A DNA stretch of 64,000 nucleotides, taken from the NCBI RefSeq assembly GCF_003050745.1, contig NZ_QAOF01000002.1, forward strand, positions 310,001 to 374,000, read 5' to 3'. Positions 21,616-29,845 of this stretch are shown in pieces (within the stretch, counting starts at the first letter, position 1; each line of letters opens with the position of its first letter). The stretch comes from Sphingomonas sp. PP-CE-3G-477 (GTDB lineage: Bacteria > Pseudomonadota > Alphaproteobacteria > Sphingomonadales > Sphingomonadaceae). The position numbers and the translations under genes are program-made. Below the pieces are notes generated by a model that was given only the letters and a program-made list of their open reading frames with translations, was not told the DNA's origin and did no database searches.

Positions 21616-22363
21616 CCGCAAGGATCGCCTCGGTCTTCGGAATCGCGGCCGGCGTGCCGACGTCGAACCACAGCCCCTGGTGGACCTGACCATAAGCGCG
21701 GCCCGCGGCGATCGCGCGGTCCCAGAAGAGGTTCGTCGAGAACGGCCCCTCCGGCCAGTCGGCGATCAATCGCGGGTGGAGAATCTGGATGCCGGTATAG
21801 GCGAACGGTGCGACACGGCCGGGCTTGCGCCGCCCGGCGATCCGCCCGTCGCTGCCGAGGTAGAAATCGCCCATGCCGCCGTGATTGTTGGCGCGCGCGA
21901 GCGGCACCATCAGCAGCAGCGCATCCATCTTGTCGTCGTCCCAGCGCGACGCGAGCAGCCTGATCGCGTCGACCGGCCCGTCGATCCACAGGTTGTCGCT
22001 ATTGACGACCAGCACCGGCGCATCGCCGAGCAGATGCCGCGCCTGGACGAGCCCGCCGCCCGTCTCCATCAGCATTTTTCGCTCGTCGGAGATCACCACG
22101 TCGATCCCCGCGAATCGGTCGGTGACGTGCGCCTCCAGCGTGTCCGCGAGGTAATGCACGTTGACGACCGCGCGCTTGATCCCTGCCGCCTGCAAGCGTT
22201 CGAAGACGTGATCGATCAGTGGTTTCCCTGCGACCTGCACCAGCGGCTTGGGTCGCGTCGCGGTCAGCGGGCGCATCCGCTTGCCCAGTCCCGCCGCCAT
22301 CACCATCGCCGTCTCGGGCACGATTCCACGAGGGACAGGGCGGATCGTCTGCTGGCGGCTCAC
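21608..22363 (-). CDS. murU: N-acetylmuramate alpha-1-phosphate uridylyltransferase MurU
   Basis: 251-aa nucleotidyltransferase that converts MurNAc-1-phosphate plus UTP to UDP-MurNAc in the peptidoglycan salvage route that bypasses MurA. The nucleotide-binding signature is MVMAAGLGKRMRPLT, followed by KPLVQVAGKPLIDH. The metal-binding VVNSDNLW is mid-protein. GTG at 22363 is the chosen start, because it forms a GTGA overlap with the stop of the kinase gene upstream. Pairing with AmgK is what makes the MurU assignment specific among sugar-1-phosphate nucleotidyltransferases. Confidence 0.9.
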   Translation of the reverse strand: MSRQQTIRPVPRGIVPETAMVMAAGLGKRMRPLTATRPKPLVQVAGKPLIDHVFERLQAAGIKRAVVNVHYLADTLEAHVTDRFAGIDVVISDERKMLMETGGGLVQARHLLGDAPVLVVNSDNLWIDGPVDAIRLLASRWDDDKMDALLLMVPLARANNHGGMGDFYLGSDGRIAGRRKPGRVAPFAYTGIQILHPRLIADWPEGPFSTNLFWDRAIAAGRAYGQVHQGLWFDVGTPAAIPKTEAILADG

Positions 22364-23349
22364 GCGCTCAAGGCCAGCGGATCGCCGCGCAGCGCGGGCG
22401 GCACGTTCGCCGCGAACCACACCGCGACCGGCGCCATCACCGGCTGTGCCAGATCGCGCTCCAGATACGTCCACACGCGCGGGCACATCGTCGCGTAATG
22501 CGGCTTGCCGTCGCGCTTCCACAACCGCGTGAAGATGCCGAGGATCTTCGCATTCCGCTGCGCGCCGAGCACGTGATACGCGTTCATGAAATCTTCTCCC
22601 GCGTCCGCCGCCGCGCGATATCGCTCGAGCATCGCCGCCTCGACGGTAGGATCGACCGTCCGCCGCGCGTCCTGCAACAGCGACACCAGATCATAGGCCG
22701 GATGCCCCGCCAAGGCGTCCTGAAAATCGAGCAGTCCGAGCGATCGCTCCGGTCCGACGAGCATTAGGTTTTCGGCATGATAATCGCGCAAAACCGTGAC
22801 CGGCGTCTCGGCGATGGCGTGGTCGAACACCGCCTCCCAAGCCGCGTCCCAGCCCGCGAGATCTGGCTCGATCCCAACTGCGGGGCAATACCATCCGACG
22901 AATAGCCCCGCCTCGCGCTTCAGCACCGCGCGATCGTAGGGGGGCACGGGTCCAGCCGGCTCGGCCCGTAGCCGCACCAGCAAATCGATGGCTGGCGCGT
23001 ACAGCGACAGTTCTTCTTCCGGCGTGGCATCGACGGTCTCGCGCAACCGGACATCGCCGAAATCCTCGATCAGCACGAGCCCTTGGTCGAGATCACATGC
23101 GAGGATTGCGGGCGCCGCGAAGTCGCGCTCGACCAGCCATTCGGCAATGGCGATGAACGGTCGCGGGTCTTCGTGCGGCGGCGGCGCGTCCATCAGGATC
23201 GCTTGGCGCCCACCCTCTTCCGCACCTTCGATTGCTCGGAAATAACGCCGGAACGACGCGTCGCCGGCGACCGGGAGGATCTGTGCTCCACCCCAGCCAT
23301 GAGCGTCGAGAAAAGCGGCGGCGCCGGGCGGCGGGGTCATGTCGGCCAT
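22360..23349 (-). CDS. amgK: N-acetylmuramate/N-acetylglucosamine anomeric kinase AmgK
   Basis: 329-aa aminoglycoside-phosphotransferase-fold kinase. Family knowledge: AmgK phosphorylates the C1 hydroxyl of MurNAc and GlcNAc recovered from wall turnover, feeding MurU. Visible signatures are GDASFRRYFRA for the nucleotide loop, VLRDYHAENLML for the catalytic loop (Asp) and LGLLDFQDALAGHPAYDL for metal binding. ATG at 23349 is chosen, with GGAG 6 nt upstream. The ATG at 23340, which overlaps the tsaE stop as ATGA, has a weaker site. It sits between tsaE and murU in a coupled operon. Confidence 0.9.
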   Translation of the reverse strand: MADMTPPPGAAAFLDAHGWGGAQILPVAGDASFRRYFRAIEGAEEGGRQAILMDAPPPHEDPRPFIAIAEWLVERDFAAPAILACDLDQGLVLIEDFGDVRLRETVDATPEEELSLYAPAIDLLVRLRAEPAGPVPPYDRAVLKREAGLFVGWYCPAVGIEPDLAGWDAAWEAVFDHAIAETPVTVLRDYHAENLMLVGPERSLGLLDFQDALAGHPAYDLVSLLQDARRTVDPTVEAAMLERYRAAADAGEDFMNAYHVLGAQRNAKILGIFTRLWKRDGKPHYATMCPRVWTYLERDLAQPVMAPVAVWFAANVPPALRGDPLALSA

Positions 23350-23786
23350 CGCGATCTCCAAGCTTCCGGGACTCCCACTGTCAAGCCGCGCGTGCCGTCC
23401 GGCTCGATCGTCAGGCCGAGCCGAAGCGCATCCGGCCAGTAATCCGGGCCTGCGCGCTCGGGCCATTCGACCAGCAGCAGCGAATCGTAGCGCGCATCGT
23501 CGAGCGCCAGTTCCTCGATCTCGGCGGGGTCGTCGATCCGGTAAAGATCGACATGGAGTACGGGAATGCTGACTTCGGGTGGCTCGTACGGCTGGACGAT
23601 CGCGAAGCTGGGCGATGGTGCTTCGCCGGCGAGGCCAAGTGCGGCGAGGAGGCCGCGGGCGACGCTGGTCTTGCCCGCGCCGAGCGTGCCTTCGAGGGTG
23701 ATGACGTCGCCAGGGCGGACGCGGTCGGCCAATAGCGCCCCGAACGCTTCGGTCGCTTGCGGATCGGGTAGGCGGATCATGTGCAT
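23337..23786 (-). CDS. tsaE: tRNA threonylcarbamoyladenosine biosynthesis ATPase TsaE
   Basis: 149-aa P-loop ATPase that works with TsaB and TsaD to form t6A37 in ANN-decoding tRNAs. Walker A is EGTLGAGKTSVARGLL, and the conserved SPSFAIVQPYEP, HVDLYRIDDPAEIEEL and LVEWPERA motifs follow. The start at 23786 has GGAG 7 nt upstream, supplied by the arm of the adjacent palindromic repeat. A second ATG two codons later is also possible. First gene of the tsaE-amgK-murU-addB-addA chain. Confidence 0.94.
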   Translation of the reverse strand: MHMIRLPDPQATEAFGALLADRVRPGDVITLEGTLGAGKTSVARGLLAALGLAGEAPSPSFAIVQPYEPPEVSIPVLHVDLYRIDDPAEIEELALDDARYDSLLLVEWPERAGPDYWPDALRLGLTIEPDGTRGLTVGVPEAWRSRWPT

Positions 23787-23789
23787 TAG

Positions 23790-23888
23790 CCCTCTCCCCC
23801 TCGGGGAGAGGGTTGGGTGAGGGGCTGTTCCGGGCGATGCGCTGCTTGGCGACCCCTCACCCCGACCCTCTCCCCGGAGGGGAGAGGG
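23790..23888. repeat. Paired palindromic repeat, CCCTCTCCCC family, copy 3
   Basis: Same arms as the copy at 5054, in reverse orientation. The spacer (GGGCTGTTCCGGGCGATGCGC, then GCTTGGCGACCCCTCA) is the near reverse complement of the spacer at 5054. Located between divL and tsaE. Its GGAGAGGG arm provides the likely tsaE ribosome-binding site. Confidence 0.85.
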
Positions 23889-23904
23889 AGCAGAAGATAC
23901 GCCC

Positions 23905-26268
23905 TCATCGACGCGGCAATTCTACGGTGACCAGCGTGCCCGCTCCCGGCTCGGAGACCAGTTCTATCGTACCGCCGTGCGCTTCCACGAACTGCTTGGC
24001 CAAGGGCAACCCCAGCCCCAGCGCGCGATCCCCCATAGGTTTCGACTCCGCGAACCGGTCGAACGCATGCGCCACCGCCTCTGCATCCATCCCGACCCCG
24101 TCGTCGGACACCACGATCCGCGCGGTCGTAGCGTTGCCGTCGGTGTGCAGCAGCACGCGCCCGCCATCGGGCGTTGCCGCGACCGCATGCCGCAGCAGAT
24201 GCTCGACGACCTCCTTCAGCCGCTTCGGGTTGCCGTTTACGCGGCCCGTCGAGCGCGCCACCTCGATCGCGAAATCGAGTTTGCGTCGCTTGGCCGATGG
24301 CAGGATCGTCTCCGCCGCCGCCCGCACGGTGGTCGCCAGATCGACGTCGCTGCGATCGGTTTCCGCACGGTCGCTCTCCGCGCGAGTCAAATCGAGCACG
24401 TCGTCGACCAGCAACCCCAGCCGCTCGACCGATTCGAGGATCGCCCCGACATAGCCCTCGGCTTGCGGCGTCAGCGCGCCGGCGTACCCACCATGCAGCA
24501 TCTCCGCAAAGCCGCTGATCGAGGTCAGCGGCGTGCGGAGTTCATAGCTCATGTTGGCGACGAACGCGGTCTTCACCTTGTCGGTCGCCTCGAGCGCGTC
24601 TGCCCGGTCACGCAACGCCTGCTCCGCGCGACGGCTGTCGGTGATGTCGAGCATCGTGAACAGCGCATTCCCGTCCGGCAAAGGCACGCCCGCGAACTCG
24701 AAATGCCGCCCGTCGGCGAACGCCACGCGCCCACCGCGCTGCTGGCGCCCGACCGTTGCCGACCGGACGAGGTCCGGGATCAGCGCCGAGCGGCCGGGCG
24801 TCGCGAGCTTGGCGCCAGCCGCTTCGGCAAACGCGTCGACGCGGGGGTGCGAGGCGAGGAACTCCTCCTCCAGGCCCCAGAGCGCGCGGAACCGGTTGTT
24901 CCAGAGCTGCAACCGACCGTCTGCGGCGAACACGCCAAGCGCCTCGAACAGGTTGTCGAACGTCGCCGTCCGGACCCGCAGCAACGTATCGCGCGCGCTG
25001 GCGAGTTGGACCTGCTCGGTGCGATCCTCGAAGATCAGCAACAGGCCGCCGTCCGGCAAGGGCTGCGCGACGACGCGAAGATGCGTGCCGCCGCGGAGGT
25101 GCCAGTTCTCCTCCATCGCGCCGCCACCGGGCGAGCCGCTGGTCTGCATGAACCAGTCGCGGCGCTCGGCCTTCCAGCTTGGGAAGTCGCGGACCTCCGG
25201 CAGGCGGTTCGCCTCGCGCATCCGTTCGAGCACGCGGTCGAACTCGGGGCGATCGGCGAGCCATTCGCTGCGCATCGCGAACATCCGCCGGAACGGCTGG
25301 TTGCAGAAGACGAGCGAGCGATCGCCGCCGAACTGCGCCACGCCTGCCGACAACCGATCGAGCATCGCGCGCTGGGCTTCGGCAAAACGTTTCGCCCCGG
25401 AGCGCGCCTGCTCCAGTTCCTCGATATCGATCGCGAACCCTGCGACGCCGCCGCTCGACAACGGCACGTCGTAGATCTGCAACGACCGCCGCGCGCCATC
25501 GATCGTCGCCGGCAAGACCTGCCGATGCGGCCGCCCCTGCTCGCGCGCGACCGCTGCACCAGCCAAAGGCCCGCCGCGCCCCGATCCCTCGACCAGTTCC
25601 AGGCCACGCGCGACGACGTCGGCGGCATCGCGCCCCTCGACCGCATCGACATACGCCGTATTGACCATCGCCAGCCGGAGATCGGTCGCGCGGTACCACA
25701 TCGGCATCGGCGCCGCCTCGATCAGCCCGGTCAGCGATTCGTACGCAGCACCCAGCCGCTCGGTCTCGGCGCCGAGCCGCGCAATCTCCGCCTCGCTGTC
25801 GGTCGCATCGAAGGCCCAGAGCAGTACCGCGCCGGCCGCACCCATCTCGCCCGGCGCGCGGCCGCCGCGAAACGTGATCGCCCGCGTCGACCCGATCAGC
25901 CTGACCGAACGAACGAACGGCCCCCCCGACCGCTGCGCCGCGGTGATGTCGGCAATCAGCCGCGCGGCGTCTTCGGGAGAGAGTCCCGTCCCGCCCGCCG
26001 CCAGCTCGGCCAGCGATCGAGGCGGCGTATCCAGGCCAAGCCAGTCCGCCATCCGCTGCGACATCTCGATCCGCCCACCCGAACGGATCACCGTGACGAG
26101 CGCGGGCGAACCGTCGAGCAGCGCCTGCATTTCCGTATTGGTCTCGACGGTCTCCGCCGCCGACGCCCGTGCACGCAGCCCCAGGAACAGCAGCGCACCA
26201 CCCGCCACGACAAACGCCAGCAGAAGCGCGCCCGCCAGCATCACGACGCCGAAGCCGAGCGTGATCAT
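23905..26268 (-). CDS. divL: DivL-like PAS-domain pseudo-histidine kinase (Tyr in place of the phospho-His)
   Basis: 787 aa. An N-terminal membrane anchor (about residues 7-32) is followed by several PAS-type sensory regions (about 45-150, 175-275, 295-410, 440-540), then a DHp domain and a HATPase domain. The H-box reads NMSYELRTPL, so residue 575 is Tyr (codon 24544-24546) where histidine kinases have His. The ATPase has VVSDDGVGMD (G1) and ALGLGLPLAKQFVEAHGG (G2). The N-box is degenerate (HLLRHAVAATP). Caulobacter DivL is 769 aa with Tyr550 at this place, and it controls CckA-CtrA signalling together with DivK. The neighbouring tsaE also fits a divL locus. Cell-cycle role inferred from homology. 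Confidence 0.88.
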   Translation of the reverse strand: MITLGFGVVMLAGALLLAFVVAGGALLFLGLRARASAAETVETNTEMQALLDGSPALVTVIRSGGRIEMSQRMADWLGLDTPPRSLAELAAGGTGLSPEDAARLIADITAAQRSGGPFVRSVRLIGSTRAITFRGGRAPGEMGAAGAVLLWAFDATDSEAEIARLGAETERLGAAYESLTGLIEAAPMPMWYRATDLRLAMVNTAYVDAVEGRDAADVVARGLELVEGSGRGGPLAGAAVAREQGRPHRQVLPATIDGARRSLQIYDVPLSSGGVAGFAIDIEELEQARSGAKRFAEAQRAMLDRLSAGVAQFGGDRSLVFCNQPFRRMFAMRSEWLADRPEFDRVLERMREANRLPEVRDFPSWKAERRDWFMQTSGSPGGGAMEENWHLRGGTHLRVVAQPLPDGGLLLIFEDRTEQVQLASARDTLLRVRTATFDNLFEALGVFAADGRLQLWNNRFRALWGLEEEFLASHPRVDAFAEAAGAKLATPGRSALIPDLVRSATVGRQQRGGRVAFADGRHFEFAGVPLPDGNALFTMLDITDSRRAEQALRDRADALEATDKVKTAFVANMSYELRTPLTSISGFAEMLHGGYAGALTPQAEGYVGAILESVERLGLLVDDVLDLTRAESDRAETDRSDVDLATTVRAAAETILPSAKRRKLDFAIEVARSTGRVNGNPKRLKEVVEHLLRHAVAATPDGGRVLLHTDGNATTARIVVSDDGVGMDAEAVAHAFDRFAESKPMGDRALGLGLPLAKQFVEAHGGTIELVSEPGAGTLVTVELPRR

Positions 26269-26366
26269 CGCGGAGACGACGGGGTGCGAAGCAAGGTCAT
26301 GATCCTCGTCTAGGACAGATCGAACCTCACGGGGAAGCCATCCGATCCGAAAACCTTCAACATACG

Positions 26367-26399
26367 AAAAGGCGGGACCGGTGGTTACCAGCCCCGCCT
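26367..26399 (-). terminator. Rho-independent terminator after the TonB receptor gene
   Basis: On the minus strand a GAGGCGGGGCTGG arm, a TAACCA-type loop, and a CCGGTCCCGCC arm are followed by TTTT. It lies 36 nt past the receptor stop codon, and separates it from divL downstream. Confidence 0.7.
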
Positions 26400-26434
26400 C
26401 GTAGCGAGTGTGTCCTTCGTAACGCCTGCGAAGC

Positions 26435-29400
26435 TTAGAGCTTCACCGAAGCCCCGATGTACATCGCACGACCGATGTTGTCGTAGATCGCATCGCCGTC
26501 GCCGTTGCCGAGCAGGCCGTAAGGCGGCTTCTTGTCGGTCAGATTGTCGACGCCACCGTACAGCGTGAAACGCTTGTCGACGTCGACCGATGCGCGAACC
26601 GCGTGGTAGAACACCTTGGGGAAGTACACGACGTCGGCATAGTTCGGGTTGAGCGCCGGAACGCCGTTCGTATCGTGCTGCGCTTCCCAGTCGGTGATCG
26701 ACTGACGACCGATGTAGCGGACCTGATAGCCGAGCGTGAAGTTCTTGTGCGTCAGGTCGACCGATGCGTTGACGTTCCAGACCGGATCGCCGAGCTCGCC
26801 CTTGACCCGATCAGGCCGGCCTGGCTCGTCGAGATACGGGAAGTCGGTCCGGTCGCGGACCCACGTACCGACGACACGGACCGCCGCCTTGGTGTCCGCA
26901 CCGAACCGGCGGTTGTAGCTCGCGTCGAAATCGATGCCCTTCGCCTTCAGCGCAGCGAAGTTGACCGTGCTCTGCAACAGGGCTGGTCGTGCGAACAGAC
27001 CGTTGGCCTGGCGCGGATTGATCAGGCTGCAGAAGCTGTTGCCAAGCGTCGGAGCGTCGTAGCACGCATCCAGGATGGTCTGTGCGTCGACCGCCTGGAT
27101 GACCTTGTTGATCTTGATATCATAGTAATCGACCGTGAGCGCAAAGCCCGGGAGGAAGCTCGGCTGGAAGATCGCGCCATAGGTCCAGCTCCGCGACTTC
27201 TCGGCCTGCAGACTGGGGTTGCCGCCCGACAGGATCTCGGTGGAGCCTGCGCGTGCCACGCTGTTGACGAAGCTCGTGGGGACACCCGCTGCCGCGCAGT
27301 TCGCCGCCCGCGTCGATCGGCCGGTGTTGATGAAGTTGACGTCGCACGGATCCTCGAGCTGCGCGAAATCCTGGCTGTTCGAGGCGTACAGATCGCCGAG
27401 GGTGGGCGCCCGGACCGATCGGGAATAGTTCACGCGGAACTTGATGTCGTTGATCGGCGCGTAGATCCCGCCGAAATTGTACGCGTAGACGGTTCCCGTG
27501 GAGCCCTTGTAGTCGGCAACGCGACCCGCCGCATTGACCGTCAGCTCCTTGGCGAAGCTGATATCCTTGAGCAGGGGAATTTCCAGCTCGCCATACGCTT
27601 CCTTCACGGCAAACGCCGGCGGACGGAAGTCGGGGATGACGTTGAAGAACGTGTCGCCGCCCTTGATCGTGTCGTCATAGGCCGAGAACGCAGTCTCGCG
27701 ACGATACTCGCCGCCGACCGCGAACCGGACAGGACCGCCCGGCAGTTCGAACAGCTGCGAGCTGTCGCCGACGATGTTGCCCGTCACATCGAATTCGGTC
27801 GCCTTGCCGCGGCTGGTCGAGGTCGTGTTGATGTAGTTCAGTGCAGCCTGGCTGGCGCGCCCTTCACCCAGGATATCGAGCGGTGCGCACGACGGATCCA
27901 CGACAGTCGCCTGGTTGATGCGGCACACGATCTGGCCCGCACCGTTACGGACCGAATCGATGGCGTTGTAGAAGCGCGACTGGAACTGGTTGTTGTAGAA
28001 CTTCGAATTCGTGCGGAATTCGCCATAGTTCACCGAGAAGTCGTACTTCCAATCGTCGTTGAAGTTGCCCTCGGCACCGACAACGATCCGATACGTATCA
28101 CGGCGATCCGCCTCGTCGCGCGTCCCCAGGTCGGAATTGTTGCGGTTAAGACGGAAATACTCGGAACCGGCGGGCATCAACGAGCGGATCGTCGCCGCAG
28201 CCTGAGGATTGAGGAACGCGTTGTCGAAGGCGATCGGGATACCACCGGCGAGATACGTCTCACCTTCGGCATCGGCGCCCTGCGTTCCGCCCTGGTTGAA
28301 CGTGCCCGTCGCCTGCGCGAAGCTCTCGACACGAACGAACTTCGCCTCGAAAAATGGCTTGAACGCGTCCGACACGTCGTAATGGCCGATCAAATTCGCG
28401 ACGTAACGCTTTAACGAAGGGTTCAGCGTACCCTTGTCGCGCAAGGTAGCGCCGCTGCCGTTCTGATTGCTGTTGTTACCGACGGGCCGCAGGTCCGTTC
28501 CGTAATTATATTCGGACAACGCGCCGGTCGGACTGAAGCCGAATACGCGTGGCGCGCCGTTCGCGCGACAGGCTCCCGCGACGTCGTTGCAACCGAGTAA
28601 GTTACCATCGGCGTAGGGAATGAAGTTGCCGCCATTGTCATAGCCGAAGCTGCGAATCCCGTTCAGGAACGTGCGCTGCGGCTGGCCCGACGCGTTGGTC
28701 GCGACGCGCTGGAACTGACTGCGACCGGCGTAGATGCCCGTCAGTTCGGGGCGGTCGGCATAGGTAAGCAGGTCGGCCTGATTATACTCAAGGCCGAGCG
28801 CGATGTTGCCACGACCCTCGGCGAAATTCTTGCCGAACGTGCCCGACAACCGGTACGTGCCGCGATTGCCGTTGTCGGCGATCCCGCTCTGGCCGTTGAG
28901 CGACACGCCGTCGAAATTGCGCTTCAGCACGAAGTTGACGACGCCAGCCATCGCGTCCGAACCATAGACCGCCGAGCTGCCGCCGGTGACGATGTCGACG
29001 CGGTCGATCAGATCGGTCGGGATGGTGTTGGTATCGACGAGGAACTCGCCGGTCGAACCCGTGATGTGGCGGCGGCCGTTGACGAGCACGAGCGTACGCG
29101 ATGGCCCAAGGCCGCGCAGATCGAGCAGGTTGATGCCGGCGGTGCCGATGAACTGCGTCGAGTTCGCCTGGCTGTAGGTCGAGCGCAGCGACGGCAGGTC
29201 GTTGAGCACGTCGCCAATGACGATCGCGCCAGTCCGCGTCAGATCGGCCTGGGTCACCGTCGTCACCGGGATCGGCGAATTGAGCGTCGGGCGCGCGATA
29301 CGCGAACCGGTCACGACGATCTCGCCCCCCGCATTCGCGTCTGGTGCAACCGTCTGCGCTACCGCGCCAGTCGTCGTATCGGAGCCAACCGGGGCAGCGG

Positions 29401-29539
29401 TATCGGTGCCCGGAACCTGCGTCTGCGCGTCTACGGGCGTTGCCGTCTGCGCTGCGGCTGGAACCGCCGAGGCCAGTACGAACGCGACCGTGGACGCCGT
29501 AACGAACAACCCGGACTTCCGGATCGAGATGCCAACCAT
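26435..29539 (-). CDS. TonB-dependent outer-membrane receptor (large, 1034 aa)
   Basis: Outer-membrane beta-barrel importer energised by TonB. The signal peptide ends about AVPAAAQ (residues 24-30), with a plug domain from about 70 beginning EIVVTGSRIARPTLNSPIP, including LVLVNGRRHI and GGSSAVYGSDAMAGVVNF. The barrel ends with the aromatic-poor tail YIGASVKL. This large subtype is common in sphingomonads and often sits beside peptidase or amino acid catabolism genes. Here it lies downstream of a hydroxyproline locus on the same strand, so Hyp/Pro-containing peptides are a reasonable guess for its ligand. A dyad operator-like site lies upstream at 29634. Confidence 0.9.
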   Translation of the reverse strand: MVGISIRKSGLFVTASTVAFVLASAVPAAAQTATPVDAQTQVPGTDTAAPVGSDTTTGAVAQTVAPDANAGGEIVVTGSRIARPTLNSPIPVTTVTQADLTRTGAIVIGDVLNDLPSLRSTYSQANSTQFIGTAGINLLDLRGLGPSRTLVLVNGRRHITGSTGEFLVDTNTIPTDLIDRVDIVTGGSSAVYGSDAMAGVVNFVLKRNFDGVSLNGQSGIADNGNRGTYRLSGTFGKNFAEGRGNIALGLEYNQADLLTYADRPELTGIYAGRSQFQRVATNASGQPQRTFLNGIRSFGYDNGGNFIPYADGNLLGCNDVAGACRANGAPRVFGFSPTGALSEYNYGTDLRPVGNNSNQNGSGATLRDKGTLNPSLKRYVANLIGHYDVSDAFKPFFEAKFVRVESFAQATGTFNQGGTQGADAEGETYLAGGIPIAFDNAFLNPQAAATIRSLMPAGSEYFRLNRNNSDLGTRDEADRRDTYRIVVGAEGNFNDDWKYDFSVNYGEFRTNSKFYNNQFQSRFYNAIDSVRNGAGQIVCRINQATVVDPSCAPLDILGEGRASQAALNYINTTSTSRGKATEFDVTGNIVGDSSQLFELPGGPVRFAVGGEYRRETAFSAYDDTIKGGDTFFNVIPDFRPPAFAVKEAYGELEIPLLKDISFAKELTVNAAGRVADYKGSTGTVYAYNFGGIYAPINDIKFRVNYSRSVRAPTLGDLYASNSQDFAQLEDPCDVNFINTGRSTRAANCAAAGVPTSFVNSVARAGSTEILSGGNPSLQAEKSRSWTYGAIFQPSFLPGFALTVDYYDIKINKVIQAVDAQTILDACYDAPTLGNSFCSLINPRQANGLFARPALLQSTVNFAALKAKGIDFDASYNRRFGADTKAAVRVVGTWVRDRTDFPYLDEPGRPDRVKGELGDPVWNVNASVDLTHKNFTLGYQVRYIGRQSITDWEAQHDTNGVPALNPNYADVVYFPKVFYHAVRASVDVDKRFTLYGGVDNLTDKKPPYGLLGNGDGDAIYDNIGRAMYIGASVKL

Positions 29540-29845
29540 ACTAAAGAACCCTCTGAACCTAAGCGTTTACTATGGGTCGGAAGGACACCTTTCCTGTCGG
29601 TTTTTCAATCCGGGTAGCAAAACATTACAAATATGTTGCAGAGCTGCAACACGGATGCGTAACGAAAATCCACGCCCCGTGGCGATGGGCATGGCTTTCC
29701 AAAGCCCGCCCCGCGCGTCCCCGAAAATCGATAGCGATCGGACCCGGATGGGCCGTCGACCGGGGCGCGGCGGAAACACCTGCCTGCCCGGCGGCGTTAC
29801 GCCGAAGCTGATGCAGGCGCGGCGTCGGGCTGGCTGCTGCCGGGG
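29540..29845. other. Intergenic region between permease and TonB receptor genes (306 bp)
   Basis: No convincing coding sequence. It must hold the receptor promoter and leader. The only clear structure is the dyad at 29634-29651. The stretch 29655-29845 is GC-rich without a recognisable hairpin-plus-T terminator for the permease gene. Confidence 0.6.
29634..29651. promoter_or_regulatory. Dyad-symmetric operator-like site upstream of the TonB receptor
   Basis: TGTTGCAG-AG-CTGCAACA: two perfect 8-nt inverted half-sites with a 2-nt centre, 95 nt upstream of the receptor start. It sits in the only AT-richer part of the gap (AACATTACAAATA just left of it). The form suits a dimeric repressor or activator. 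Which regulator binds is unknown. Confidence 0.5.
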
